From NCBI GenBank assembly GCA_020410825.1, contig CP084576.1:310001-374000 (forward strand): a stretch of 64,000 nt of DNA. Reading direction: 5' to 3'. Source of the DNA: Candidatus Megaera endosymbiont of Mesostigma viride. Lineage in GTDB: Bacteria; Pseudomonadota; Alphaproteobacteria; Rickettsiales; Rickettsiaceae. Both the position numbers and the translations under genes were made by a program. A model generated the notes under the pieces. It did no database searches. It was not told the origin of the DNA and saw only the letters and a program-made list of their open reading frames with translations. Of the stretch, positions 10,041-18,259 are shown in pieces. Position 1 is the first letter of the stretch, and each line of letters opens with the position of its first letter.

Positions 10041-11051
10041 TTGTGGTGTATGATTAATAGAGTGAGGTTTTTCATACATAAAGTTTTTAACAAGAAAGAC
10101 ATTGATAATGCTTTAAAGTTGCTTGCTTCTTATCAAGAAGGGGTAGTTTCTTTTAATGCTGATAAAACAGCCGAGTTGTGTAAGATAGCAGAGCTTATAA
10201 AAAAGTATCCGGAATTGTTTATAGATAGAGGGGTGGGATATCTTATAGGGTTTGCTGATTATTATCTTGAAAATTATCAAACTATTAATGGTGCTGACTT
10301 ACTATCAAGAATTGTGGCTGAATGTTTAATATTAAGAACAGACATAAATGGCATCAGTCCAAGTAAGTTATTGCAAACTTTGGCTGAAAATATAGCTATT
10401 AGTAAGGCAAGAAGCTTGTCTGTATCGAAGCCGGAAACTGCTTTTGTTATAACTAAAAGTATTAGCCTTGTAGTCAATAATGTTCCTAGTGGCATTGTAA
10501 AATTAAAAGATGGAATACAAAAATTTCTTTCGGTATCAAAAAATGCTGAAGAGGTTACGAATGTTTTTCTAGACAAATACTCCCCTTTATTTGCTGTTTT
10601 GGGAAAGGACGAATCATTAGAGGCAATTAAGCAGGATATGGCAATAATAATTGGGCATGGCAGTCAAAGGGTAGCGGGGCATAAAAATCAGGCTGGAAGG
10701 TATCTTGAGTTACAAGTATTTGAACGAGAAGTTAAAAATAAGATAACTAATTATATCCAGAGTAATGCTTTAGATGTTCCTGAAGCACAAGAGTATTTAG
10801 TGAATAACTCTATAAAAGCAGCAGAGTATTTACGCTCAGATTATTTAACAGGTATGGATAGAGGTTTAAAATCCGCTGATATTGAAAAAAGATTAACAAA
10901 AATAGAGGAAGTGATAAATCTTATAAAGAAAGGCAAGAATACTGCGGTTATTGGGTCTAAGATTATAGGGAAAGTAAAGGAAATAGTTGAATCACATCCT
11001 TCTTTGTTGCGTAAAGGATCTTCAATTGATGATACATATGATGATACATAA
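10041..11051 (+). CDS. Unrecognised helical protein, 336 residues
   Basis: I do not recognise this protein. It has no signal peptide and no convincing transmembrane segment. It is Lys/Glu/Leu/Ala-rich and probably mostly alpha-helical. Residues about 18-120 resemble packed short helices; residues 270-310 have heptad-like KRLTKIEEVINLIKKG. The C-terminus is acidic and ends in the near repeat DDTYDDT. Two starts are possible. A TTG at 10041 has AGGGAA about ten bases upstream, while the first ATG (10050) has no clear ribosome-binding site, so the TTG is listed. It stands alone between znuA (57-bp gap) and ffh. It could be a lineage-specific host-interaction protein, but nothing in the sequence proves that. 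Confidence 0.6.
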   Translation: MWCMINRVRFFIHKVFNKKDIDNALKLLASYQEGVVSFNADKTAELCKIAELIKKYPELFIDRGVGYLIGFADYYLENYQTINGADLLSRIVAECLILRTDINGISPSKLLQTLAENIAISKARSLSVSKPETAFVITKSISLVVNNVPSGIVKLKDGIQKFLSVSKNAEEVTNVFLDKYSPLFAVLGKDESLEAIKQDMAIIIGHGSQRVAGHKNQAGRYLELQVFEREVKNKITNYIQSNALDVPEAQEYLVNNSIKAAEYLRSDYLTGMDRGLKSADIEKRLTKIEEVINLIKKGKNTAVIGSKIIGKVKEIVESHPSLLRKGSSIDDTYDDT

Positions 11052-11173
11052 GCTTATAGCTTGTAATTATTCTTTAAGTGTATTGTTTAGATAAATATTT
11101 TTGGCTTTCTAGTAAATTTAATCGGTTTTTAAGAGAATAAGCCCTACATATTTCTTGAGTTTAAACGTTAAAT

Positions 11174-11212
11174 ATAATACTCTATCGAGCATATAAGCAT
11201 ATAGAGTATTAT
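11174..11212. promoter_or_regulatory. 12-bp inverted repeat immediately upstream of ffh
   Basis: Perfect inverted repeat ATAATACTCTAT (11174-11185) / ATAGAGTATTAT (11201-11212) with a 15-nt loop. The right arm ends five bases before the ffh ATG at 11218, so a folded transcript would place the hairpin over the ribosome-loading region. It may instead be a terminator of the preceding gene. No T run follows. Confidence 0.45.
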
Positions 11213-11217
11213 TGGTT

Positions 11218-12567
11218 ATGTTCCAAACATTAACTCAAAACCTTACTAAAATTTTTGATAAGATTAAAGGCGCTGGAGCGCTAACTGAGGCTCATATTGA
11301 TTCAGCCATGCGGGATATCAGAATTGCCTTACTAGAGGCAGATGTTGCTTTGCCGGTGGTAAGAGCGTTTATTTCAGAGGTATCAGAAAAAGCTAAGGGG
11401 GTAGAGGTAGTCAAATCTGTTTCTCCCGCTCAGATGGTTATTAAGATCATTAACGATGAAATGATTCGGTTGCTCCAGCCAGATGAAAATGAATCAAAAA
11501 TAAATTTACAAAGTGTTCCGCCGGTAAACTTACTTATTGTAGGTTTGCAAGGTAGCGGTAAAACAACTGCGAGTGCAAAGCTTGCTTTAAAGCTTAAAAG
11601 TACAGGGAAAAAAGTTTTACTTGTATCCTTGGATACTTACAGACCGGCAGCACAAGATCAGCTAGAAATACTAGCAAAATCAATAGAGGTAGATTCTCTA
11701 CCGATTATAAAAGAGCAGTTGCCTATTGCTATTACTGAGCGAGCCATAACCGCTGCAAAATTATCGGGATATGATGTAGTAATATACGATACAGCTGGTA
11801 GGCTTCATATAGATGATGATATGATAAATGAAGCAATAAAGGTTAAAAGCTTGGTAAAGCCAACTGAAACTTTTCTGGTCATGGATGCAATGATTGGTCA
11901 AGATGCAGTTAATGTTGCTTCTAACTTTAATCATAAGCTGGATATTACTGGTGTTATTCTATCTAGAATTGATGGTGATTCAAAGGGTGGAGCAGCTTTA
12001 AGTGTACGCTATATTACTGGAAAACCGATTAAATTCTTAAGTACTGGAGAAAAACCAGATGAGTTTGAAGAATTTGATGCTAAAAGAATAGCATCACGTA
12101 TATTAGATATGGGTGATGTTGTATCGTTTGTTGAAAGGGCAGCGAGCGTTATTGATCGTAGCGAAGCAGAAAAAACTGCTGCTAAATTAAAGAAAGGGCA
12201 GTTTGATTTAGATGATTATATATCTCAGATTAAAATGATTAAGAAAATGGGAGGCCTTGGGAGTATGATGAATTTTCTTCCTGGAATATCTAAATTATCT
12301 GATAAAATAGGAGATCTAAGTTCGGGAGAAAAAGCACTAGTAAGTCAGATGGCAATAGTTAATTCAATGACAAAAAAAGAACGAAAAAATCCAGATATTC
12401 TTAATGCCTCAAGAAAAAAAAGGGTAGCAACCGGTTCTGGAACTACAGTGCAGCAAGTCAATATCCTCCTTAAACAATTTAAACAGATTAGTACTACAAT
12501 GAAAAAGGTATCAAGGATGAATCCTAAAACCCTACTTCGTAGTGGAATTGGAAAACTTTTTTCTTGA
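11218..12567 (+). CDS. ffh: Signal recognition particle GTPase Ffh (SRP54)
   Basis: The protein part of the signal recognition particle, which binds 4.5S RNA and targets nascent membrane proteins to FtsY. The N domain (1-90) includes ALLEADVALPVVR. The G domain has GLQGSGKTT (109-117), DTYRPAAQDQL and DTAGR. The Met-rich M domain spans about 300-449 with repeated KMGGLGSMMNFLPG and SRMNPKTLL-type segments. Length 449 is normal. The frame is open six bases further to a TTG, but alignment to Ffh proteins, which begin MF(D/Q)xLT, selects the ATG at 11218. A hairpin lies directly upstream. The 4.5S RNA gene is not visible nearby. Confidence 0.97.
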   Translation: MFQTLTQNLTKIFDKIKGAGALTEAHIDSAMRDIRIALLEADVALPVVRAFISEVSEKAKGVEVVKSVSPAQMVIKIINDEMIRLLQPDENESKINLQSVPPVNLLIVGLQGSGKTTASAKLALKLKSTGKKVLLVSLDTYRPAAQDQLEILAKSIEVDSLPIIKEQLPIAITERAITAAKLSGYDVVIYDTAGRLHIDDDMINEAIKVKSLVKPTETFLVMDAMIGQDAVNVASNFNHKLDITGVILSRIDGDSKGGAALSVRYITGKPIKFLSTGEKPDEFEEFDAKRIASRILDMGDVVSFVERAASVIDRSEAEKTAAKLKKGQFDLDDYISQIKMIKKMGGLGSMMNFLPGISKLSDKIGDLSSGEKALVSQMAIVNSMTKKERKNPDILNASRKKRVATGSGTTVQQVNILLKQFKQISTTMKKVSRMNPKTLLRSGIGKLFS

Positions 12568-12638
12568 CTGTCTTTAGAAACAAACCTAGAATAACGCTGT
12601 TAAAATATGAAGTTTATGTTGGATATTAGGTAATAAAA

Positions 12639-12854
12639 ATGAGTAAAGGAAAAGCAAAAATAGCTTCCAAAAATAACCCAGAAGGCAGGGGGCAAGCGAA
12701 AGAATATTTTCATAATGGTAAAAAAATTAAGCCGGTAAAATTAGTGTTAGGCAGAAGATCTTACTTTGCTGCTGAGTATGAGGAATCAGGAGATTTGGTA
12801 GTTGGTGTCGATGGTAATGCCTTACCGTGGGCAAGCGCAAAACATAGCTGCTAA
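12639..12854 (+). CDS. Small conserved protein of unknown function, 71 residues
   Basis: A short basic protein starting at an ATG preceded by TTAGGTAATAAAA, a weak AGG ribosome-binding site with about eight bases of spacing. The N-terminal 35 residues are Lys-rich (SKGKAKIASKN, GKKIKPVK). The C-terminal half has LGRRSYFAAEYEESGDLVVG and ends ALPWASAKHSC. There is no signal peptide, membrane segment or known metal motif. Position between ffh and a Trm112 gene, all on one strand with short gaps, suggests a shared transcript and perhaps a role in translation or RNA. I do not recognise the family. Confidence 0.6.
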   Translation: MSKGKAKIASKNNPEGRGQAKEYFHNGKKIKPVKLVLGRRSYFAAEYEESGDLVVGVDGNALPWASAKHSC

Positions 12855-12876
12855 TTTTAGCATTTTTAGCGTAATT

Positions 12877-13044
12877 ATGGAACTCTCGGCTGTATTATTA
12901 AAAGTGCTGTCTTGTCCTGTTACAGGTAATAGTCTTGTTTATGATAGAGAGGCTAACCTACTTGTAAATAAAAAAGATGGCCTTTCTTATCCCATTGTTG
13001 ATGGAATACCTATCCTCCTTGCCTCAGAAGCAAGAAAAGTTTAA
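12877..13044 (+). CDS. Trm112-family small protein (YcaR-like)
   Basis: A 55-residue protein of the Trm112/UPF0434 family, small zinc-ribbon-type partners that in eukaryotes and archaea activate RNA and protein methyltransferases; the bacterial role is less clear. The family pattern is seen as LLKVLSCPVTGNSLVYD near the N-terminus and GLSYPIVDGIPILL near the C-terminus. Only one Cys remains here (C13), so metal binding is probably lost, as in many bacterial members. The ATG at 12877 is chosen because the family starts two to ten residues before the LxxxxCP segment; the longer open frame would overlap the preceding gene by 53 bases. Confidence 0.85.
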   Translation: MELSAVLLKVLSCPVTGNSLVYDREANLLVNKKDGLSYPIVDGIPILLASEARKV

Positions 13045-13141
13045 TTAATATCCTGTGGATGTCCTTTAAGCATTAGCTAGATAATTGTGTCTTACTAGAA
13101 TCATTAAAACCATGAGGAGTGTAATGATAGTATAACTTATT

Positions 13142-14431
13142 TTATAAATATTGATCTCTTTCTTTCTGGGAACTGGACTTTCTTGTATGGCGTGTTTGTT
13201 CGGGCGTTGTTTTGCTGGGATGGGGGGTATTATGGCTCAGATTCTCTCGGATAGAGCTGACCGACATGGCTAAATTCTCCTTTTTTGAGTGCTTATCAAT
13301 TGTTGCCGTAATATTTGAGTGTTTATCTATCCTAATCTTATCTGGGTAATTAAATTCAGAGAATGGGTCATGAGCTCTTCCTACATCCTTGATAAGGCTT
13401 GTAAGTTTTTTTAGCCCTCTTGCAAAAATATTGTTATAAACACCTATTGCTTTTTCTGTTTGAGAAACTTGTTCCTTATATTCTTGAAATTTAGTTTTTT
13501 TTTGCGCAGGCGACATAGTCCAGTAATCTTTATCTGTAGTCAATTTTTGGAGAGCCATTGCCTGTATTCGCTGAGTTCTGGTTGCTTGCCTTAACTCTCT
13601 TATATTATTGTAACCCGGGGTATCGCTTTTATCTCGTTCTTGGTCTATTTGAGTTTTTAACTGTTTCTGTACAGTACGGATAGACATGTTGTGCCTACTT
13701 TCTGTTGCAAGAGATAAAATGAAAGAGCCTATGGCTTTTACAATATTAACCCCTCTTGTAGCAATAGCCTCTAGAACAGTTGAAACAATACTTAGTCCTT
13801 GTTTAAAAAAAGCTTTGCCTATGTCTTTGGCCACTTCCACCTTTGCTGAACTCTGAGTGGTGTATCTTTTTTCAACAGATTTTTTGCCGGTAGTTATAGG
13901 TTCGTACAATTCACCTTTCAATATTTCATTTAGGCTTGGATCTAATTTAAATATCTGATCTTCTATACTTTTTGCTGTTCTATTTTTTACTAATAATTGA
14001 TTTTCTTTTTGCAGTTGCCTGGTAGCTCTTGTCCTGACAGTATCCATTACCACTCCTATGGCTACAGTCGTTAATCCAATTACACCTATAGCAGTGGCAA
14101 TAGCAGGACTTGCGGGACTTGCAAGCCCTGCTATTGTTAAAGATGCTAGAACTATAGAGGTTACTCTAGATACTGCAACTCCTGTGCCAATTGTAAAAAC
14201 TTTGCCTGGTTTAGTATTTTCAAATTTTTCCCATTTTTTGTTAGCTTTATCTGATAGTTTAAAGATTGTGGTAACAAATTTTGAATCCAAGATTCTTTGA
14301 AACCAGGATTTAGGGAGATCAACACTTTCTTCATTTGATTCTTTTAATTCTGGAGGAGAAGGGGGGGTAAAAACTGATGCGGATCGAGGCCTTCCTTTAA
14401 GGGGTGTTTTTTTTGTATTATCTTCTGCCAT
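13142..14431 (-). CDS. Unrecognised protein with central hydrophobic region, 429 residues
   Basis: I do not recognise this protein. The N-terminus (1-40) is Pro/Ser/Lys-rich and looks disordered, with no Sec signal. Residues about 78-129 hold a long Ala/Val/Ile/Gly stretch that could cross a membrane twice, and residues about 202-241 hold a second amphipathic or membrane-associated stretch (STVLEAIATRGVNIV). The middle and C-terminal parts are highly charged, with Gln/Arg/Lys-rich predicted helices. The last 35 residues are His/Ser/Thr/Pro-rich and probably unstructured. It faces the Trm112 gene and diverges from the MFS gene. The disordered-hydrophobic-charged layout suits an inclusion- or host-membrane-directed effector, but that is speculation. 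Confidence 0.6.
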   Translation of the reverse strand: MAEDNTKKTPLKGRPRSASVFTPPSPPELKESNEESVDLPKSWFQRILDSKFVTTIFKLSDKANKKWEKFENTKPGKVFTIGTGVAVSRVTSIVLASLTIAGLASPASPAIATAIGVIGLTTVAIGVVMDTVRTRATRQLQKENQLLVKNRTAKSIEDQIFKLDPSLNEILKGELYEPITTGKKSVEKRYTTQSSAKVEVAKDIGKAFFKQGLSIVSTVLEAIATRGVNIVKAIGSFILSLATESRHNMSIRTVQKQLKTQIDQERDKSDTPGYNNIRELRQATRTQRIQAMALQKLTTDKDYWTMSPAQKKTKFQEYKEQVSQTEKAIGVYNNIFARGLKKLTSLIKDVGRAHDPFSEFNYPDKIRIDKHSNITATIDKHSKKENLAMSVSSIRENLSHNTPHPSKTTPEQTRHTRKSSSQKERDQYL

Positions 14432-14563
14432 CTTGATAATAATTTGGGATTACTCAACTAATTAAACCATTGTAAGAAATAAAAATAAATAATACAAGCC
14501 TTACTAGTTAAGTGCATTCAAAATTGAATATAAAAAATTTTATCTATAAGGTGTTAAATTTAT

Positions 14564-14591
14564 TTGCATCAAAAATCTGTTACCCTATTAT
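14564..14591 (+). promoter_or_regulatory. Probable promoter of the MFS transporter gene
   Basis: TTGCAT (14564-14569) and TATTAT (14586-14591) are separated by 16 bases. The predicted transcript would begin near 14598 and reach the ATG at 14632 after about 34 bases. It lies inside the longer open frame that begins at a GTG at 14512, which supports the shorter start. Confidence 0.5.
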
Positions 14592-14631
14592 GCTCTTGGT
14601 AATTGTAACTTTTAAATTAAAAAGTAGTAAA

Positions 14632-15894
14632 ATGAGAAAAGTTGTTATTTCAGGAATGGTGGGGAATGCACTTGAATGGTACGATTATGCATTATATGCA
14701 CAATTTGCCTATATAATTGGCTTAAAATTTTTTCCAAAAACTGAATTTGTTGAAATCCTTACTTTTGCGTTGTTTGCAGCCGGATTTTTAGTGCGTCCTC
14801 TTGGAGGGGTGTTATTTGGTCAGATTGGGGATAGATTCGGTAGGAGAAGTGCATTGGTTATCGGCATTTTAATGATGGCAGTTCCCACTGCCGGTATCGG
14901 GTTGCTTCCGTCTTATGAGGTAATAGGTATTGCTGCGCCGATTATATTAGCAATTATTAGGTTGGTACAAGGGTTCTCTTTAGGAGGTGAATTTAGTGGT
15001 TGTATCGCCTATATAGTTGAACATTCCCCTGATAATAAGAGAGGACTAGCCGGTAGTGCGTCATTTGTTAGTATGTGTGTTGGTATGTTAATGGGTGTAG
15101 GGGTTGCTAATGGTTTTAGATATTTCTTAAATGAGAAAGACTTACTTGATTGGGGATGGAGAATACCTTTTATACTGGGACTAGTAATTGGATTAGTGGG
15201 ATTATATATAAGATCCCATCTTGCTGAAAGCCCTATATATAAAGCAGCTAAAGAAGCCGGATATTTATCAAGGACACCTCTACGTGAAACTTTTACAAAA
15301 CATTGGCGTCATTTACTATTAGCGATTGCTATCTATATAAACGTCACGGCCCCATTTTATACCACCACAGTTCTTATGGAACATATTGTGCAAAAAGTTG
15401 GTTATACTAAAGAACAGGGTTCTATAGTTTGTACTATTATTCTTATTACTATGACTCTAGTATTTCCAGTTTCTGCGTATATTTCTGATAAAATCGGTAG
15501 GAAGCCAGTGATTGTTACTGGTAGTATATTACTAATTCTTTGTATATATCCTATATTTGTAGCCCTTTCCTCAATGAATTATAACTACGCGATATTATCA
15601 CAAATAATATTTGCGACTATAGTTGGGATTTATATGGGGCCAGTGCCGACTATATTGGTTGAATTATTTCCTACTCGGGTAAGGTTTACTGCTGTTGCTA
15701 TTTCTTATAATTTAAGTGCTGCCATTTTCGGTGGTACAATTCCTATGATTGGTGCTGCTTTTTATAAAGCTACCGGCACTAACTTTGCCCTTGCTTATTA
15801 TTTAACTGGATTAGCAATTTTCTGTTTATGCATCCTGTTCTTTTATAAAGAAACTTATAAGAATAATTTATCTGAGGACGTTATTCATGAGTAA
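14632..15894 (+). CDS. MFS transporter, ProP-like (metabolite:H+ symporter family)
   Basis: Twelve-helix major facilitator of the metabolite:H+ symporter group, the ProP-type paralogues that are expanded in Rickettsia. It starts [22 protein letters not shown], the family's first helix with the conserved [17 protein letters not shown] is the MFS loop 2-3 motif, [12 protein letters not shown] lies in helix 4, and SDKIGRKP is the second-half repeat of the loop motif. Length 420 is normal. A frame extension to a GTG at 14512 adds 40 residues not seen in the family, and a promoter lies inside it, so the ATG at 14632 is preferred. Substrate cannot be read from sequence; osmolytes or host carboxylates are typical. 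It overlaps queH by 8 bases. Confidence 0.85.
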   Translation: MRKVVISGMVGNALEWYDYALYAQFAYIIGLKFFPKTEFVEILTFALFAAGFLVRPLGGVLFGQIGDRFGRRSALVIGILMMAVPTAGIGLLPSYEVIGIAAPIILAIIRLVQGFSLGGEFSGCIAYIVEHSPDNKRGLAGSASFVSMCVGMLMGVGVANGFRYFLNEKDLLDWGWRIPFILGLVIGLVGLYIRSHLAESPIYKAAKEAGYLSRTPLRETFTKHWRHLLLAIAIYINVTAPFYTTTVLMEHIVQKVGYTKEQGSIVCTIILITMTLVFPVSAYISDKIGRKPVIVTGSILLILCIYPIFVALSSMNYNYAILSQIIFATIVGIYMGPVPTILVELFPTRVRFTAVAISYNLSAAIFGGTIPMIGAAFYKATGTNFALAYYLTGLAIFCLCILFFYKETYKNNLSEDVIHE

Positions 15895-16552
15895 ATTTAC
15901 TACAGAATTTGAGGTGCCTGGTGGACATAGCGCTGTCTTAATGCATTCTTGCTGTGCTCCTTGTTCTGGCCCATTAATAGAAAAAATGGCTAACTCGGGT
16001 ATTGATCTCACCATCTTTTTTTATAACCCTAATATTCATCCAAAAAAGGAATATGAGATCCGGAAAAATGAAAATATACGTTTTGCAGAGAAGTTAGGTA
16101 TCAATTTCATTGATGCGGATTATGATGTGCAAAACTGGTTTGCACGAGCCAAAGGTATGGAATATGAACCAGAACGTGGAATCAGATGTAGTATGTGTTT
16201 TGACATGCGTTTTATCAGAACTGCCCTTTATGCTTATGAAAATAATTTTAAAGTAATCACCTCTTCGCTTGGAATTTCAAGGTGGAAAGATATGGATCAG
16301 ATAAATAAATCTGGAATTAAAGCAGTATCTTATTATCCAGGCATCACTTATTGGACTTATAATTGGCGCAAAGATGGTGGTAGTGCAAGGATGTATGAAA
16401 TTGCCAAAGAGGAAGAGTTTTATAAACAAGAATATTGCGGATGTATATACTCGTTGCGTGATACAAATAACTGGCGCAAAAAAAATAACAGAGCTGAAAT
16501 TTCAATTGGTGAAGAGTTTTACGGAGCTGACGAGGATCACGCTAAAAACTAA
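15887..16552 (+). CDS. queH: Epoxyqueuosine reductase QueH
   Basis: QueH (formerly DUF208) performs the last step of queuosine synthesis, reducing epoxyqueuosine in the tRNA wobble base. The diagnostic HSCCAPCSG at 20-27 supplies the CC pair, and CSMCFDMR supplies two more cysteines for the iron-sulfur centre. [17 protein letters not shown] and a C-terminal EYCGCIYS are typical of the family. Length 221 is typical. It begins inside the last codons of the MFS gene (8-base overlap), so the two are cotranscribed. The other queuosine genes are not in this window, so either they lie elsewhere or the cell salvages a precursor. Confidence 0.92.
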   Translation: MSKFTTEFEVPGGHSAVLMHSCCAPCSGPLIEKMANSGIDLTIFFYNPNIHPKKEYEIRKNENIRFAEKLGINFIDADYDVQNWFARAKGMEYEPERGIRCSMCFDMRFIRTALYAYENNFKVITSSLGISRWKDMDQINKSGIKAVSYYPGITYWTYNWRKDGGSARMYEIAKEEEFYKQEYCGCIYSLRDTNNWRKKNNRAEISIGEEFYGADEDHAKN

Positions 16553-16581
16553 CTGACAGACAATTAAATTGTTATACCTAA

Positions 16582-16599
16582 AAATCCCTTATGGGATTT
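16582..16599. terminator. Hairpin downstream of queH
   Basis: AAATCCC (16582-16588) and GGGATTT (16593-16599) form a 7-bp perfect stem with a TTAT loop, 29 bases after the queH stop. There is no clean T run after it, so termination is probable but not certain. Confidence 0.45.
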
Positions 16600-16665
16600 A
16601 TATTAGCTCTAGTTAATATCTTGCAAATTAAATTATGTTAAAAGGAAAGATTTCGGGAATGTTTG

Positions 16666-16694
16666 TTGACTTTTAAATAAAGAAAGATTAGAAC
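16666..16694 (+). promoter_or_regulatory. Probable promoter of the tlc gene
   Basis: TTGACT (16666-16671), 17-base spacer, TAGAAC (16689-16694). The start would be near 16701, giving a 5' leader of about 47 bases before the ATG at 16748. Confidence 0.45.
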
Positions 16695-16747
16695 TACTAG
16701 GTATTTATAGCTTATAAATACTGTTTTTAACAGTTTTATTTATACAA

Positions 16748-18259
16748 ATGCCGAATCTTAAAAAAAAGCAGTTTTTATCTAGTCTTAAAGAGATTCTTTG
16801 GCCAATAGAACGTTCTGAATTAAAATTATTTATCCCAATGTCTTTTTTGATGTTGTGCATATTATTCAATTTTGGCGCATTACGTTCGATCAAAGATAGT
16901 TTGGTTGTACCAAATATTGGAGCAGAAGTTATTAGTTTTTTAAAACTATGGTTGGTGCTTCCTTCTACCATAATATTCACCTTAATTTATGTCAAACTCA
17001 GTAATATGTTTGATTATGAATATTTATTTTATTTAATAGTTTCCTTTTTCTTAGGATTCTTTTTAATCTTTACTTATGTCTTGTATCCAGATCAAGATTT
17101 TTATCACCCAAATTTGGAATATGCTCAAGGATTGGCTGAGGCCTATCCTAATTTTAAATGGTTTATTTTGATAGCGAGCAAGTGGAGTTATGCTCTGATG
17201 TACGTCTTTTGTGAATTGTGGAGTGCTGTTGTGATAAATTTGCTTTTCTGGCAGTATGCTAACAATATTTTTGATACTACTCTAGCGAAGAGATTTTATC
17301 CTATTTTAGGCATGGTAGGCAATATAGGGCTGATAATGGCAGGAAGCGTGCTCGTTACTTTTTCTAACATACCTTTTGGTGTGGATGGAGAAATTTTAGA
17401 TAAGTATTCACTAAAGCAATCGAGTCTGGTACTACAACCGATTATGACAACTATAATTATTTCTGGTTGTGTAGCCATGGGGCTTTACAGATATATCAAT
17501 AAATATCTAGTAAAAACTGATAAACTTGGTAACTTATTATCCCATACCCAAGATGACACAAGGACTAAATTATCGGTAATAGATAGTGTGAAGCTAATTT
17601 TAAGGTCTAAATATATCGGGTATATTGTCATTTTGCTTTTATGTTATGGGCTTGCGATTAATATTCTTGAAGGTCCTTGGAAGGCAAGAGTACGTGAACT
17701 TTATCCCAATACTGTCGACTATATTAATTTTATGGGTAGATTTAATATTTATATGGGGATATCGTGTGTGGTAGTTGCTTTAATTGGAAGTAATATTTTA
17801 AGGAAATTTAGCTGGCTTACTGCTGCTTTAATTACCCCTGGTATTATTGCCTGTACGGGAATTATATTTTTCGTTTTTGTAATTTATGCAAATGATATAG
17901 GGATGATAGGTAGCTATAGCCCGATATATCTGGCTGTAATAATTGGAGCTATTCAAAATATTTTAAGCAAATCGACAAAATATACTTTATTTGATTCAAC
18001 AAAAGAAATGACGTATATACCACTTTCTTTGGAACTTAGAACTAAAGGAAAGGCAGCTGTTGAGGTAATAGGTTTAAAGTTTGGTAAATCACTTGGGGCT
18101 TTCTCGCAGTCATTTATGTTTATTTTAATGCCAGCTTCTACTTTTGACTCAGTGACTGTCTATTTAATGGTAATTTTTGTATTAATAATAATTCTCTGGG
18201 TATTGGATGTTAGGAAGTTAAATAAAGAATATATAAAATTAAAAGGCAACAAGGAATGA
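16748..18259 (+). CDS. tlc: Tlc-family nucleotide transporter (ADP/ATP translocase type)
   Basis: A 503-residue, roughly 12-helix carrier of the bacterial/plastid nucleotide transporter family. Tlc1 of Rickettsia exchanges host ATP for bacterial ADP across the inner membrane; other paralogues move other nucleotides. The N-terminus matches Tlc proteins (LRSIKDSLVVPNIGAEVISFLK), followed by YPNFKWFI and LWSAVVINLLFWQYAN. Later blocks include ILEGPWKARVRELYP, NILRKFSWLTAALITPG and ELRTKGKAAVEVIG. By eye it is closer to Tlc1 than to distant paralogues, but the paralogue, and so the substrate, is not settled. It overlaps the next gene by four bases (ATGA). Confidence 0.93.
   Translation: MPNLKKKQFLSSLKEILWPIERSELKLFIPMSFLMLCILFNFGALRSIKDSLVVPNIGAEVISFLKLWLVLPSTIIFTLIYVKLSNMFDYEYLFYLIVSFFLGFFLIFTYVLYPDQDFYHPNLEYAQGLAEAYPNFKWFILIASKWSYALMYVFCELWSAVVINLLFWQYANNIFDTTLAKRFYPILGMVGNIGLIMAGSVLVTFSNIPFGVDGEILDKYSLKQSSLVLQPIMTTIIISGCVAMGLYRYINKYLVKTDKLGNLLSHTQDDTRTKLSVIDSVKLILRSKYIGYIVILLLCYGLAINILEGPWKARVRELYPNTVDYINFMGRFNIYMGISCVVVALIGSNILRKFSWLTAALITPGIIACTGIIFFVFVIYANDIGMIGSYSPIYLAVIIGAIQNILSKSTKYTLFDSTKEMTYIPLSLELRTKGKAAVEVIGLKFGKSLGAFSQSFMFILMPASTFDSVTVYLMVIFVLIIILWVLDVRKLNKEYIKLKGNKE

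Noticed and set aside
11052..12640. SRP 4.5S RNA gene near ffh
   Set aside because: I looked for the conserved GGUCAGGxCCGGAAGGAAGC-type core and did not find it here.
14512..14631. 40-residue N-terminal extension of the MFS transporter
   Set aside because: A promoter lies inside it, the start is a GTG without a ribosome-binding site, and the family starts at the [12 protein letters not shown] segment.
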